DNA of 64,000 bases from Cruorifilaria tuberocauda (taxonomy: Eukaryota; Nematoda; Chromadorea; Rhabditida; Onchocercidae), in the NCBI GenBank assembly GCA_013365365.1, contig JABVXU010000002.1, positions 412,001 through 476,000 on the forward strand, given 5' to 3'. Positions 41,201-52,899 of the stretch are shown here, piece after piece; the stretch's first letter is position 1; each line of letters opens with the position of its first letter. The notes under the pieces are model-generated. The model was not told the origin of the DNA, ran no database searches, and saw only the letters and a list, made by a program, of their open reading frames with translations. A program made the translations under genes and the position numbers.

Positions 41201-41214
41201 TTATTATCATTCAT
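29222..41214 (-). CDS. kin-4: Microtubule-associated Ser/Thr kinase (MAST family, KIN-4-like)
   Basis: MAST proteins are AGC-type kinases with a helical DUF1908 region before the kinase and a PDZ domain after it; they bind PTEN and microtubule-linked partners. All 27 exons join in phase (1411 aa): 41044-41214, 40376-40559, 38212-38354, 37850-38019, 37617-37734, 37223-37341, 36891-36969, 36464-36728, 36000-36187, 35668-35835, 35309-35416, 34799-34918, 34456-34706, 33819-34009, 33578-33688, 33360-33478, 33068-33189, 32512-32626, 32337-32456, 31918-32132, 31604-31712, 31221-31426, 30838-31078, 30323-30567, 30001-30169, 29655-29767, 29222-29297. N-terminal marks: [36 protein letters not shown]. 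Kinase marks: [50 protein letters not shown]. The PDZ has [18 protein letters not shown] and RPNDLITHV. The two most 5' exons rest on splice phase only. One intron seems to use a GC donor, and an alternative 3' end is possible (see findings). Confidence 0.94.
35114..35206. repeat. 93-bp imperfect palindrome in a MAST intron
   Basis: The left arm (35114-35160) and right arm (35161-35206) are inverted complements with five mismatches and a one-base gap over 47 positions. They meet at TGATCA with no spacer. Each arm also contains a small hairpin of its own (GAGATTA-ACTA-TAATCTC; GGGATTA-TAGT-TAATCCC). It lies inside the intron 34919-35308. It looks like a foldback element or small MITE; no coding capacity and no clear target-site duplication were seen. 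Confidence 0.8.
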
Positions 41215-43098
41215 TTGGTTAACATTATTACCATGTTTCGGGATAAATTTTTTTCATTTCACTGACTGTTTTCTGGAAATGTGGATTTGTTTGAACGCTT
41301 ACAAACTGTTAAATGAACATTATACGAATAGAAACCGAAAAAGAGAAGTGACACATTTCGAGAAGTGACATCATTATCAGTTCTGATCAACAAACAATAA
41401 ATAATATGCATACAGCATACATTATGAATATGCATACATTATGAATGAGTCTAATCAATTTTAAAATAACAATAGAATGTGATATAATGAACGGGAACTC
41501 TTCCTCTCAACTTTTCTTAAAATGACATTGCTTCAAATGAAAATGAAATGATAGCTATCAAACCAACTTGTCTAATCTATTCTTTACAGGTTCTGTGTAT
41601 AAGAAATGCTAAAACGACGGAAGGAAATACATAGAAATATTAATTTTCCTTCCGATAAAAATTTACACCACACTTTTATCACTGGAATTATCAAGTGAGA
41701 AAGAACCGTTGGATAGTATGTATATTTTGTTTGCGTATTTCTTGAAGAACGTATAATGAAATCAGGGATGAAATTCCATCAATACAGGTTTTTAATTTCA
41801 TATCGACGTCCCTGGAAGTACATTACGGGAACGATAACAATAAGGAAACCACTGCACCGCTTCCGACAATCAGACACCTCAATTTGCTTTAATTTCGTCC
41901 CATTTAGAACATACTAACATCGCTCAACATGTTGGAAGGGACCAAATGAAAAGAATGAAACAGAAATCATCGCAATAGTGAGTCGTGAATATACTGAATC
42001 GATCACAACTTTTTCACTTGATGAAATACGTTCGCAAATGAACGTAGGAATTACTTGCAGGTCAGTCATTTTGATATACAATGATCTACTCTCTCCTTGG
42101 GAAAAGAGGAAGAGAAACGTGGATAGAAAAAAGATATAAGGATGGCGTCTCACCATCTTCAAGGGAAAGAGAACAAGGAGGATGTGTCAAGGTTTCATGA
42201 CAGTAACGGTCTCGCAAGAGTTTCCATTTATTGATTAAAATGTTTTGTCCTGCCAAACTGCTCGATCGATCAGCAATAATCAAAGTTCATCAGGGTGATA
42301 TGAACATCAATTCTGTGACTGTCATTTGACTTCTTTAAATAATGTTGGTGAAAGAAAACACTGAAAGTTCAGTGTTATCAATTAAGCGAGGAAGTGAAAG
42401 TCCATTGGCGCAGTGAAAAAGTTGGGATGATGGGACGGACAGATATGTAAAGGCTAAATATTGAGATTTTTTGTGAAAGAATATATGTTGATACGCACAG
42501 AGAGAAAGAGAGGAATCAAAAAATTGAGCTTAATCGTTAAAAAACATTGAAATGAAGTGAGCAAACGATGTTCAAGCAAGTTTTTGCCTATAAGCTAAAC
42601 GTTTCATAGTACTAACTAATATTCACTAAGAAATGAAGTAAGCAGTTTATAATGGCCTTTGAGTACAGTTAAAAGTGGGTACTCATTTCTCATTTCACTG
42701 AAGCATTCCCAACACTTAACAAGAATCAATACCTTTTGATAATTTGTATTAACTCATCTTCACAAAACGTGTAAATACTCTGAGAGACTGGTCATCAAAC
42801 AATCCTTTACTTGTAGAGAGACGCTTTCGTTTTCACCCCGTCTCACTAAATTATTCTTATAAAATCTTGCGCATGGAAGTTTGATATGTGCCAGACCAAT
42901 GCAAGAGTAATCTATCGGATAGGCAGGTGGCCACGGCCCTCATTGAAATGGCGCTTTGAAATAATGTGTTAGGTGCGGGTGAGTGTGCTGAGTAGACAGC
43001 ATGAGGTATGAAGCTATTTAGTTGAAAAGTTTTTGCCGTGAAAGTCTATAACTGAAATTTTATGGGAGTAATTATGAGGAATAAACAGAGTAATTGCA
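41215..43098. other. Divergent upstream region of MAST and C3orf33-like genes
   Basis: This is 1.9 kb between two genes that point away from each other. An open stretch on the minus strand at 42086-42283 could be an alternative first exon of MAST but has no in-frame ATG near its start. Part of 41398-41450 repeats the motif ATGCATACATTATGAAT. Nothing else was recognised. Confidence 0.5.
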
Positions 43099-45150
43099 AT
43101 GGTTTGGATTGGTGAAGAGCCATTTGGAAGAGAAACGGAGCATGAAGTAGTCATCAGGGAGGCTGATGATCGTCACTATGCTGCCTTAATCAGGGTCTGA
43201 TTTTAATTCGTTTCAAGTTAAAGCCTTTCCTTTTGCTTACAGAATTTCTAGTTCCATAATTTTTCAACGGAGGAACATTTTATGCTTAACCATACTCTGA
43301 AATTTCATCATTTTTAGCGGAACACTATGAACTATTATTGCAGGGCGTTGTTTACAGCGGAGGAATTTTAGGCATTATTTTCTTCGCTCGGAAAACACGA
43401 ATGGTAATTTCTTTAACTTCTCTCACAAAAGTGATTTTAAGATATGTTTTTCCTCTATCACTTCACATCCTTTTTTGAAAATTTTTGAGAAGAAAATTTT
43501 CTCATTATTAGTTACAGTGTGGAATTTGCATATTTATTCGTAACATTTAAATCAGTATTCAGTTTGTATCAGGAAAGTTACCGATGTTATGGAGTTACAT
43601 TCTGGTACGAGTTAATATTTCTTTTTATAATGTGCTGCAGAAATTCTGAATCAGTTGTCTTCATGTTAATTACTGGTGAAAAGTATTAGACTATATTTCG
43701 ATTTAGTTTTATGAATTTCAGTTTTCAAGGTATGAAAAAGTACCAGAGATACCGCTTGAAGTATATAAAAAAGGAATCGAACTGAAAGCAATTGTTCGCG
43801 CAGTTTACTCCAATGGTTATATGAAAGTTGAGCATATACCGACATTCACGATGCCGCGGTTTCTTGCTAGAAGGAAATCTATCCAAGTAATGTTTTGAAT
43901 TTACTAATAGATTAGATGTCTTTTCTAGTAAATAATCAGTTCAGTGATTTCGCAATTTTTGGTTGATTACTGAAAAAAGAGATCGAATCACTTTAGAAAA
44001 TTGTGTAGCCAGGGTTGCTGAACCTGCGACTTGCGGGTATTGATATTTCGGATCCTGGCTTGGACTATCTTACGAAAGATTTGCGGCTGCGTAATAGCCA
44101 GATACTTTTCTCTGCTATCAAGCCAGTTGAAAACAACAGATGCATCGATGCTGAAATTTTCCTTCGCAAAGTTGGTCTTTTAATTTTTCAACTTTTTTTC
44201 AATTAGAAGTTAACATGCTTATACAAGAAATTTTTGCAAATTTACTTTGTGCAATCTTTCCAGAAGCGATTTCTGCGAACAAATTTAAATGTGGATTTAG
44301 TGCGTCAAGGTTTTGCACATGTAATATCACTGAGTAATCCAGAACATGTAGATGCATTGAAAACTAATCCATCGTATGCAAGACTGATGTCGAATTTGAT
44401 CATATCTGAAAAGGTTTTTTTCATGTTATAAATAGCCAAGAAAATAAAGCTTTAAAAATCAAACACAAAGATACTTTTATTTTTCCAAATTAAGACTGAA
44501 CATCCCGTAAAGTTTGTTAGTTTGGTATCTAACCAATCTTTTCATTTGCTGAAAATTCTTCAGATCGCTGATCGTCGGGGATTAGGTTTATGGACTCGTG
44601 ACACATGGACAGAAACTATATTTTCATATCCTGCCACATTCAGGCAAATTATTCGTTCGGCAACAATAACGAGATTTCTGGTAATTTTGAAGTTATTATA
44701 AATTGCTAACCGTGATTACTTTTTTTTTGAAAAAGAGAGACTCAAGTCAAGTCAATCTGCACATTTCAACTTTTTGAAGTGATGGAATGGTGGTACAGTA
44801 TTTTAGCTTTCATTCTAATCTGTGAAGTGTTACGTAACTTGAGAGTGTTACTGGAATCGCTAAGGACTTTTTCAGTATTCTCATTATGAAAGTCCGTACT
44901 TTTTTAGGATAAAATGTTCCCATTTCAGGAATTGTGAATCCTATCTAATTTAAAATGAAACTTTTGTGAAATTTAGATCGCAGGTGCAGCTGTCGGCAAA
45001 GAAATGCTTGTCAGTGGAAGTCATATATCGCAACAAGCACTTAAAATTATCATTGCTTTAAGCCATAAAATAGTACATCAGTTAGCTAATGCATTATTTA
45101 GACTAAACAGATCAATGAAAAGAAAGATTGATAAGTTTTTATCGAAATAA
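43099..45150 (+). CDS. C3orf33-like protein (SNase-like fold, one membrane segment)
   Basis: Seven exons (43099-43194, 43344-43403, 43722-43886, 44009-44170, 44264-44413, 44564-44680, 44977-45150) all join in phase 0 and give 307 aa; human C3orf33 is about 294. The order matches that family. A short N-terminal region is followed by one hydrophobic segment (GVVYSGGILGIIFFARK), then a beta-rich domain with IELKAIVRAVYSNGYMKVEH, LLNLRLAGIDISDPGLDYL and LNVDLVRQGFAHVISL. A tryptophan-containing helical part (RRGLGLWTRDTWTETIF) follows, then a basic C-terminus. The domain resembles staphylococcal-nuclease-like folds, but I see no reason to assume nuclease activity. The biological role of the family is poorly known. 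A poly(A) signal candidate lies at 45378-45383. PHB2 follows on the same strand 469 bp later. Confidence 0.82.
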
Positions 45151-45619
45151 GTTCGATCACATTTATTCAAACCTTGATATCTGATTGATCGGTAAACGCT
45201 TTAAGTCATTTGTATTAGTCGCTACCGAAATGTATACATATTCGTCTGTTTTTTTCAATTGCTTAGATATCAGTTTTTTTAAGTGAGGATCGAATTTGAA
45301 GAATCCTGTTTGATGTAATATGTCATTCAATTTTTTGTAAATACTGAGTTATTTGGTGAAAAGCATGGAAGTATACTAATAAAATTTTTATGCAATAATT
45401 TTGTTGGCTCATCTTAGCAAATATGTACTATTTCATGCATCATACTTCTATAGCTCGCATCTGTTTTCTTCTAGCTATATACTTTGTAATGTTGCATATT
45501 TGTAGAACCGTGGAAGTATCATTTAGGTTCTTTTCTTCATTATTTATATGGTTGCAACTCAGATATATCCAATTTTTCTATATTGCTAAAAGGATTTATT
45601 GAAATCTTGTACCGTAGAG
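45151..45619. other. Spacer between C3orf33-like gene and prohibitin-2
   Basis: This 469-bp AT-rich same-strand spacer has AATAAA at 45378-45383, likely the upstream gene's poly(A) signal. It also has TTGTACCGTAG immediately before the prohibitin start, a possible spliced-leader acceptor. Confidence 0.55.
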
Positions 45620-47840
45620 ATGGCTAACTTCGAAAAATTATTGCTGGATGTTGGTCCGAAAGGTCTCGCTCTTATAGCTGGCACTGCAGCTGCCGGTTTC
45701 GGCTTAAAGGAATCACTTTTTTCTGGTATTTTTCAAATTGTTTTTAGCATCGTAATTGCTGCTAAAATAATCAAGTGGAAAGATCTTTCTAATTCCTAAA
45801 AATTCACATTTTGGATTTGCCGATTCTTTCTCTATCCTCACACTGTTTCTATTTTCAAAGGTCTTGTGTTTAACCTGATGACTCCTCCCAAATTATATAC
45901 ATAAAGAAATGATATGGTGCAACTTTTAAGTCGAGTTGATGTTTAAGAGAGAAATTGTAGTTGATGCCGGACACAGGGCAATAATGTTCAATAGAATTGG
46001 TGGTGTTGGTGATGTCGTCTATAAAGAAGGACTTCATTTCCGAATTCCATGGTTCCAGTATCCAATTATATATGATATTCGTGCTCGTCCCAATCAGATT
46101 CGTTCACCAACCGGAAGCAAGGATTTGCAGGTGGTTTAGAAGCATATTTTACTCTGCTTCAGAAAACGTCCATCCTGAAGGATACATTTTTTGCCCAGCC
46201 ACATGTTGCAAAATTGGTAACTATCTGTATATTCTAAGATACTATACTCTTCAAAAAACAGACGCTTCAGTTTCTAATTATGTACGTTTAAATATTCAGA
46301 TGGTAAATATTGGTCTACGCGTTCTTTCACGTCCGGATCCTTCAGCATTACCAAAAATATATCGTATGCTCGGGCAGAACTGGGAAGAAAGAATTTTACC
46401 TTCAATCTGCAATGAGGTTTGTGGTCAATATTACAATACTGTAAAATACAAATTGAAAAATAGTGGAGTTCGAGGAACAAATTTTATATGGGTATGGTAT
46501 GTAAGTTCGTTGAAGAAATTCTCATGTATATGATGTCATATATATGTCTTCAGACAATAGCCATCGGTTACAGAAATTTTATGCAAACTTTTAAATTTAA
46601 GTAGAACAAAATTTCACGTATTCTGAATATTAATGGAGTTTTTTTAGTGATAACTTGGAAAGAGGTTAAGTTGCAGTAACTATCTTTTTTGCATATTATT
46701 TATAAAATCTCCAGATTTTTTATGTGCTTTGCATTGCTTTTTATAGGTACTCAAGAGTGTTGTAGCAAAATTTAATGCATCCCAGCTAATAACACAACGA
46801 CAACAAGTTTCTTTACTTGTTCGTAAAGGTCTCATTGGTGAGTGTTATTTAATTAGTGCTTCATTTGATAGTTTTAATATTTTTTGTCAGCTCTTAATGC
46901 TTATCTTCGATTTTTATGTCATGTACACCAAAATTCAAAATTTCAAAAAGATTACGACTACTTATTCACCGAAAATTTTCAAGAGAGAGCACTAGATTTC
47001 AACATTATTTTGGACGATGTGGCAATTACGGAGTTGGCTTTCTCACCGCAGTACTCTGCTGCTGTAGAAGCAAAACAAGTTGCTGCTCAAGAAGCTCAAC
47101 GTGCGTCATTCTTAGTTGAAAGAGCAAAACAGCAAAGACAGGAAAAAATTGTTCAGGCTGAGGGCGAAGCTCAGTCTGCCAAACTTGTTAGATGATTTTT
47201 TATTTTTGTTAAAATTTCATTCCAGACTTTTTCCTCTTTTTTGTATAAACGTCGTTGATCTTAGCGAAGCTGAACAGTTCAAAAGTTTTCGCTGTAAAAA
47301 CGACGAAAATCAAAGAAGTACAGATTCAAACATTACATATGAGAATGACAAAATATGAATGTTTTCAGAACATGTACACAGTTCAGTTTGGTTGTATTTG
47401 TGCAAATTTCGATTTTGTATGAAGTAAAAAAGTTAAGGATCTAGAAAGTATCAATGTTTCAGTAGGAGGAAGTATTTTTCAGATAGGCGAAGCAATTAAA
47501 CGAGATCCAGGTTTCTTAAAGTTGCGTAAAATTCGCGCAGCTCAAAAAATCTCGAAAATTATATCAGAAACAGCAAACAACAAAGTTGGTTTTTTTTTAT
47601 TTGAGTGAAACTTCGAAAATTACTAACATTTGTAAAAGCTACTCTCCGAAGTATCGGAAGTTCTCTCGTTCTTTTAGTTTAAATATACTAGTATCTGTTC
47701 AGCTTCATGTGGAATTTATTAATTTTAGTTTCAGTAACTCACTTAATTTACAGATTTATTTACCATCCGGTGGTCTAATGCTAAATATTGCCGATGAAGA
47801 TTACTTGACTATTGACAGTAAAGACAGGTTGAAACGATGA
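45620..47840 (+). CDS. phb-2: Prohibitin-2, mitochondrial inner membrane
   Basis: PHB2 forms ring complexes with PHB1 in the mitochondrial inner membrane that scaffold proteases and support cristae. Seven exons (45620-45725, 45961-46130, 46300-46416, 46747-46837, 46984-47186, 47483-47584, 47754-47840) close in phase and give 291 aa. The N-terminal hydrophobic anchor is [20 protein letters not shown]. The SPFH domain has [60 protein letters not shown] and [20 protein letters not shown]. The coiled coil has [20 protein letters not shown] and [16 protein letters not shown], ending in [20 protein letters not shown]. These are PHB2 rather than PHB1 signatures. The 178-aa and 67-aa plus-strand ORFs overlapping exons 2-5 are frame shadows or intron read-through. 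A poly(A) signal is at 47927-47932. Confidence 0.97.
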
Positions 47841-48209
47841 AATCACTCTCGGAAAGTTCCAATTGTTGGTATTGAGGATTTTGCTAATTTTGTTCCTTAA
47901 TCTTAATTTTATTTTGCTCCATTTTAAATAAAAGTATTAAAACTTCTTAGTTACGATATTAATCTTTCCTGATGATGCGGGATTTAAAGTTATATAATGA
48001 AAGGAATTCAGTTAGCAAAAGTAGAAATGAAAATTTATCAAATATTGTGCTGGTTATTGTTGTAATGTATTTTCATTTTAATCTAAACCAATGATTCAAG
48101 AGAGAAAAAAAAGGAAAATTTAAGAGAAGAGGTTTCAAGAAATAAAAACGAATTCTGTTTACATGAAATGAGAATTGGAAGTTTTTGACACGTCATTATC
48201 AATTGGACA
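47841..48209. other. Convergent 3' region between phb-2 and the DB-module gene
   Basis: This region holds the phb-2 poly(A) signal AATAAA at 47927-47932, 87 bases after the stop, and the 3'UTR of the minus-strand gene. No gene was seen. Confidence 0.6.
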
Positions 48210-51200
48210 TTATGCAGCCTTCTTGATATTGTGCTTTTCAATAAGGCTAAGTCGAAAACATTGTTTGATTTGCTTGAGTACACCCCAACATGGCAGCATA
48301 CTTATATCTGCCTGAAAAATTTCTTTTTTGTAAAATTCTTCTTGAAAATCCGTTCCTAGATTATTGGGCTAAACTAATTTTAGGGTTAAAATTTCATAAC
48401 TATAAATTTTAATCCTAAAATGAGTGAATCCTAAAATTATTCCTCAGCATTAAACTTCATATATCATGATAACGGAAATTAAACACAGAATCGATTACAA
48501 GACCTGAAAGTTAGATTCGGGAGTCATTTGACAAAATTTTAAACATTTATCACCAGCAGCTGTCTGTTGTACGCCGCTTGCACGGCAACAGCTAGTGTGA
48601 TCAGAATCTTGAGCCGCACATGACAACATATTCCGACTGTTGCTTCGAGGACATGGATCTGAGCCAACAAACATTGCCGTTAGCTGCAAAATTTCTACGA
48701 AGTTTTTTTTCAAAAACTAGAATGTTTATTTCACTTAATAATCGAAATTTGCAAATTTATTAAAAAGAAAAAAATGATCTGCGGAAAATGAAAAGTTAAT
48801 TCTAAAATCCTATTGTTTTATTCACGGGTTGTTCTTTAATATAGTGGTGTAAATGTTTTCTTGAATTTAATTCCCTTGGTCTAGTATACTTTCTACTACT
48901 AAAGATGACTGCATAAGCAACTATTTGTATTCATTGTTTTTATATCGGCATCAAATTATATTAATGAAGTGTTATATTCAGATTTTAGTCTTCAGATCAC
49001 AATTGATTTCCTGAGTTTATGATATTCTTCTATTCTTCAGGTAGCTATTTTCTAGCTGAAGTTATTGATTAATTATGTACAAACTGGACTTGCATAAAAT
49101 AATAGAATAACCCTCTAGAGTAAGCTTATCACAATATACAATATAATTACTCTATATGTCATGTCATGATGTATGAATTCAGTGGGTTTTCTTATCATAA
49201 CATGTGGGCTAATTCTTATCATTCTTTTCATAACCCTTAGACACAAATAAAATCATACAGAAAAGGCTTGTTAATGATTAAATAATATATAACTTGATAA
49301 TTAGTTCGCGAAATAGAAAATAATCATGAAAAAAATTAGTATTTACCACTCTGCGATCAAGAATATCGAAATTACATCGAGATTCACATTTAACATCGAC
49401 ATTTTTCTCTTTGCAACATTTCAGGAATACATTATCAGCATTCTGTAATGGTATTATTCATAGAGGGATGAAGAATCAACGGAATTTTAAAATAATTTGT
49501 AAGATAGATGTTGTAAAAACAAGAGCTAACAAGTAAAATTTGTTTAACATCTGTAACTGGTGAAGAATGATCCAATTGTTTTAGAGATGCGTGAGCTGGT
49601 TGTGGTGTTGTCGTTTGGGATGCCAGAGTTGGTTCAGGAAATAGCCTGTTTGGATTACTTGCCTGTGAGGCAAGCTGTTGATTTGGGTTGTTCGGTTTAG
49701 GCGTAACAATTGCTAGAATCGATAACTGTGACACTTTAGGCCTTCGTCGTTGTGCTGTAGGCTGAATTGCAGATAATTGTTCTCTAGAAAGTTAGCTTAT
49801 AACACGTTAAATAATTAGTAAGGTAAGTAGAAATCATAAATCACTAATGGTTTGCGGAAAATGAAAAGTTAATTCTAAAATCCGGCGTATTCTCGCATTG
49901 TCTTTGGAAATTTTAAATTTCAAATTATGATTGCAAAGAACTTACAAAATATGTGGTGATATAAATTGTTGCGGGGATGATGAATGTCTGAACCTTATAG
50001 TATTCAGCGGCTGTTTATTGGATATGGTTGAAGCTGGAACTTTTCTTTGAAGAAATGCCAACTTGAGCTTGGCTAATTCTAGTAACTGTTGTTGTCTTTG
50101 CATTGCATTTGATCTTGTACCAAATTTTACGTGTTCTTTATCTGACTGAGACTCAGAAGAGAATGGATGGTGATGAATATTTATTTGGGAAAGAATTCCT
50201 GATTTCAGTGAAGTTCTATTTCCATGCACTGAAAATTGGGAAGGGTTACTGTTCGGAAAAGGGATATGCTTAACAGTATTCATCGCATGGGTTTCATTGA
50301 CCGCCTTTTGATGAAGCGTTGCAAATGTAATAGGCAAATCTCGATGACGTAGCATTTGGTCATTATTCTGCAACAGGAACTTGCTTTCATTTTAAAATTA
50401 TTTAACACTCTTTTAAATATCTCCACCTGTCATCATTTTCGTCATCTTAGCGTTTTTTACTTTTATATTTCTAAATTTTCTATTTCGTTTTCATAAAAAA
50501 AGAATGAAAAAAAAAACTACATCATGAAATAGGTCTATTTTATTTCACCTCTAAAAGTTTTTAGTATCAATTTTCCGTTTTATTTAATAAAGTATTTAAA
50601 TACTAATTAGTACTAAAAGTATTTATAGCTTCAGTCATTGAATTTTTGTTCTATATTTTTATCATGCAGAAAATAATATGATTGGAAGAGAAAATTGGTC
50701 CATGAAGGATTCTTTTCTGAACCCTATTGGATACTTGACCCTAACTGATCGCGTTATATGAATCTCATATTACTCTGATCTCGAAATATACAAAATTCTT
50801 TGGTAGAAATCTTTTGATAAAGAAATATTCCTAGCACTTTTCAATATAATAAAATTACACCTGGAATAATAACTGAAAATTAATTACGGAATTAATCAAA
50901 ATGTTATATTTATTAAGTCTTGCTATGAAGGATATAAGAAAATTCGAAATCGTATCCATATACAAGATGAAAAACAATTTTTACTCAGCTTAAAATGCAT
51001 GAATCATTCAAACTATTTATTCCTTTTTTTTCATCTTCCGACTCATTTATTTCTAAATTATCGATATTTGAATAAAATAATCATTTACAAATCGCATCTG
51101 TAAATTCTGACTGTAGGTAGAATTGATTCTGATGATGCACTTGTCAAAACTCGTTGTTGCTGTTGTTGACGCCCACGAATAGAAAATAATGAATTCTTTT

Positions 51201-51720
51201 GAAAATTTCTTGGAGGAATTTCTGTTTTCGGTTGTTGTGACAACGATGCTCTTGAAAAGGTGGAAACTGAAGGGTGTTGTAATTGCTGACTTTGTGATTC
51301 TAATGGCAGCATGAACCAGGTCTGCTGGCCCACTGCACCTGTAAAATTCAATCTTCTAATTGTTGTTTAATTTCATTCATTTCACATTACTTTTGTTGCT
51401 TTCCAATGAAACACATATGTAAAGTCTGGAAAAATCCAACAATAAAGAAACGAAGGAAATTAAATAGCTTCTATAAAATAATTGTTAATAACAGAAATAT
51501 TCTATGAAGAAAATAAAACACTTTTAGATAGTTTATTTAAACAGTAAGGCGTTAATTCCAGGAAAAAACATTGTTTGCCTGAGAAATGCTTATCTTTCGA
51601 AGGAAATTTTTAGACACATATCTTAGTCTATGTGATGAAATTCAACTGCATTTACATATTATGTTTTATTAGATGGCAAAAATTACCTGATAACAACATA
51701 GTGGCAAGAAGTAGAAACAT
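48210..51720 (-). CDS. Secreted DB-module protein with long Gln/Ser-rich N-terminal region
   Basis: Seven exons (51687-51720, 51112-51338, 49946-50367, 49531-49783, 49347-49442, 48504-48683, 48210-48311) join in phase and give 437 aa. The first exon encodes a signal peptide (MFLLLATMLLSGAVGQQTW, cleavage probably after AVG). Residues 15-320 are low complexity: Gln, Ser, Pro and Asn rich, with runs such as GRQQQQQRV. The C-terminal 100 residues carry paired cysteines typical of the nematode DB module: VFLKCCKEKNVDVKCESRC, SCCRASGVQQTAAGDKCLKF, then PCWGVLKQIKQCF. DB-module proteins are nematode-specific and extracellular; their function is mostly unknown. Two introns contain the same 31-bp sequence. 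The signal-peptide exon is short (34 nt), but its donor and phase fit exactly. Confidence 0.85.
48377..48421. repeat. Short inverted repeat (18-bp arms)
   Basis: ATTTTAGGGTTAAAATTT at 48377-48394 pairs with 48404-48421 with one mismatch around a 9-base loop, in the last intron of the DB-module gene. It could form a stem-loop in the RNA; no function is known. Confidence 0.7.
48780..48810. repeat. 31-bp direct repeat, copy 1
   Basis: This sequence is identical over 31 bases to 49853-49883. It begins TGCGGAAAATGAAAAG and lies in the intron 48684-49346 of the DB-module gene. Confidence 0.9.
49853..49883. repeat. 31-bp direct repeat, copy 2
   Basis: This is the exact copy of 48780-48810, in the intron 49784-49945 of the same gene. 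The flanking bases differ, so the identity stops sharply. Confidence 0.9.
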
Positions 51721-52899
51721 TCGAGCATCAGCGTTTTATTTCTTCTTTCTTCAATGTCCCTTCTTTTTCAATACACTTGTAATAACAATCAGTGAACTAT
51801 TAATTTTGTGTTCATTTTAACTTCTAATAGATAAAATGAATGCATATCACCATCTCTACCACTATTACTACTGTAATAATAGATATATATACATATTATG
51901 AGCTGCTACATGAGACCTTATCCTTTTACTAAAACAATTTCAAAAATTTTGAAGAATTTTAGGAAAGGGTTGAACAACTTGTTTCGCCAACAATGGTGAA
52001 TAGCAATAAACGACATTCGTCTTTCTCTATTTCCTCCACTTCTGCTAAAAGTTCTAAATTAAAATGATGATATTGCCGTAATTTTTCTCTCATATTGACG
52101 ATGGCGGTGAAAGGTAAATTTAATTTAAGTAAATTACCATTTTCTTCATCTCCTCTTTTAATAAGCGCACATAAAACGTGTTTTTAGCATTTGTGTAAAT
52201 GTAATGATGCTTCCATGCATGACAGTCAATATCCCAACACCACTACTAAACAACAGTAGCTTGCTTCTTGTCATTACATTTCTTACTTTCCTCCTCTTTA
52301 GCTTGTTTTCATTTTAATTTTTAAAAAGGAAACTATTGCTTCAAGATTTTCCGTCCATCTTTTACATCTACATAAATTTGCTCCATTCTTCTCCTCCTTA
52401 TCACACTTTTCAAAATAATATCAAGTGTTACGTAATATTATTGATTACAAGAAGTACATGCAAACAGGTTATATATCTTAATTAGCACATTTTTAAAATC
52501 AGTTTGTGCTACTGGGATCTAAAATGATCGTATGTTATGCACCGATAACTTTTGCAGTATCAAAAATTAATGCAATAATGGAGAAAATTGTAATTTAAAT
52601 TCGTTTCTTTCAAATACTGTTCGAATAGCTAACTGATATGAAAAGTGGGCGTGCAGGATTCTGATTTTTTTACTTGAAATAGTTTAGATCAGATTAAGGA
52701 AAATAGCTATTTGAAGTGAATTACTTTGAATGGATTTACGAAGGGAAGAACGTATGCGTTTTTCTGTTTGAAATTATAAGATTTCAAATTTATAAAATTA
52801 GCTCGTAAAATATTATTTGCTGCCGTTGCACGGCAAATTTTGCAAACTTTATTAAATATTTTGAAATATCACAAATTGACATAAGAAAAGATTTTATCA
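51721..52899. other. Spacer upstream of the DB-module gene and downstream of the E2 gene
   Basis: This 1.2-kb AT-rich region lies between two minus-strand genes. It should hold the promoter of the DB-module gene and the 3'UTR of the E2 gene. No coding exon or repeat was recognised. Confidence 0.5.

Noticed and set aside
42086..42283. Minus-strand ORF with protein-like composition (SSLAGQNILINKWKLLRD)
   Set aside because: It could be an alternative first exon of MAST, but there is no in-frame ATG upstream and I cannot link it by splice phase. Left unannotated.
45997..46533. 178-aa plus-strand ORF, the longest in the area
   Set aside because: It runs in a wrong frame through PHB2 exon 2 and its intron, then enters the true frame in exon 3. 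It combines real and intronic sequence.
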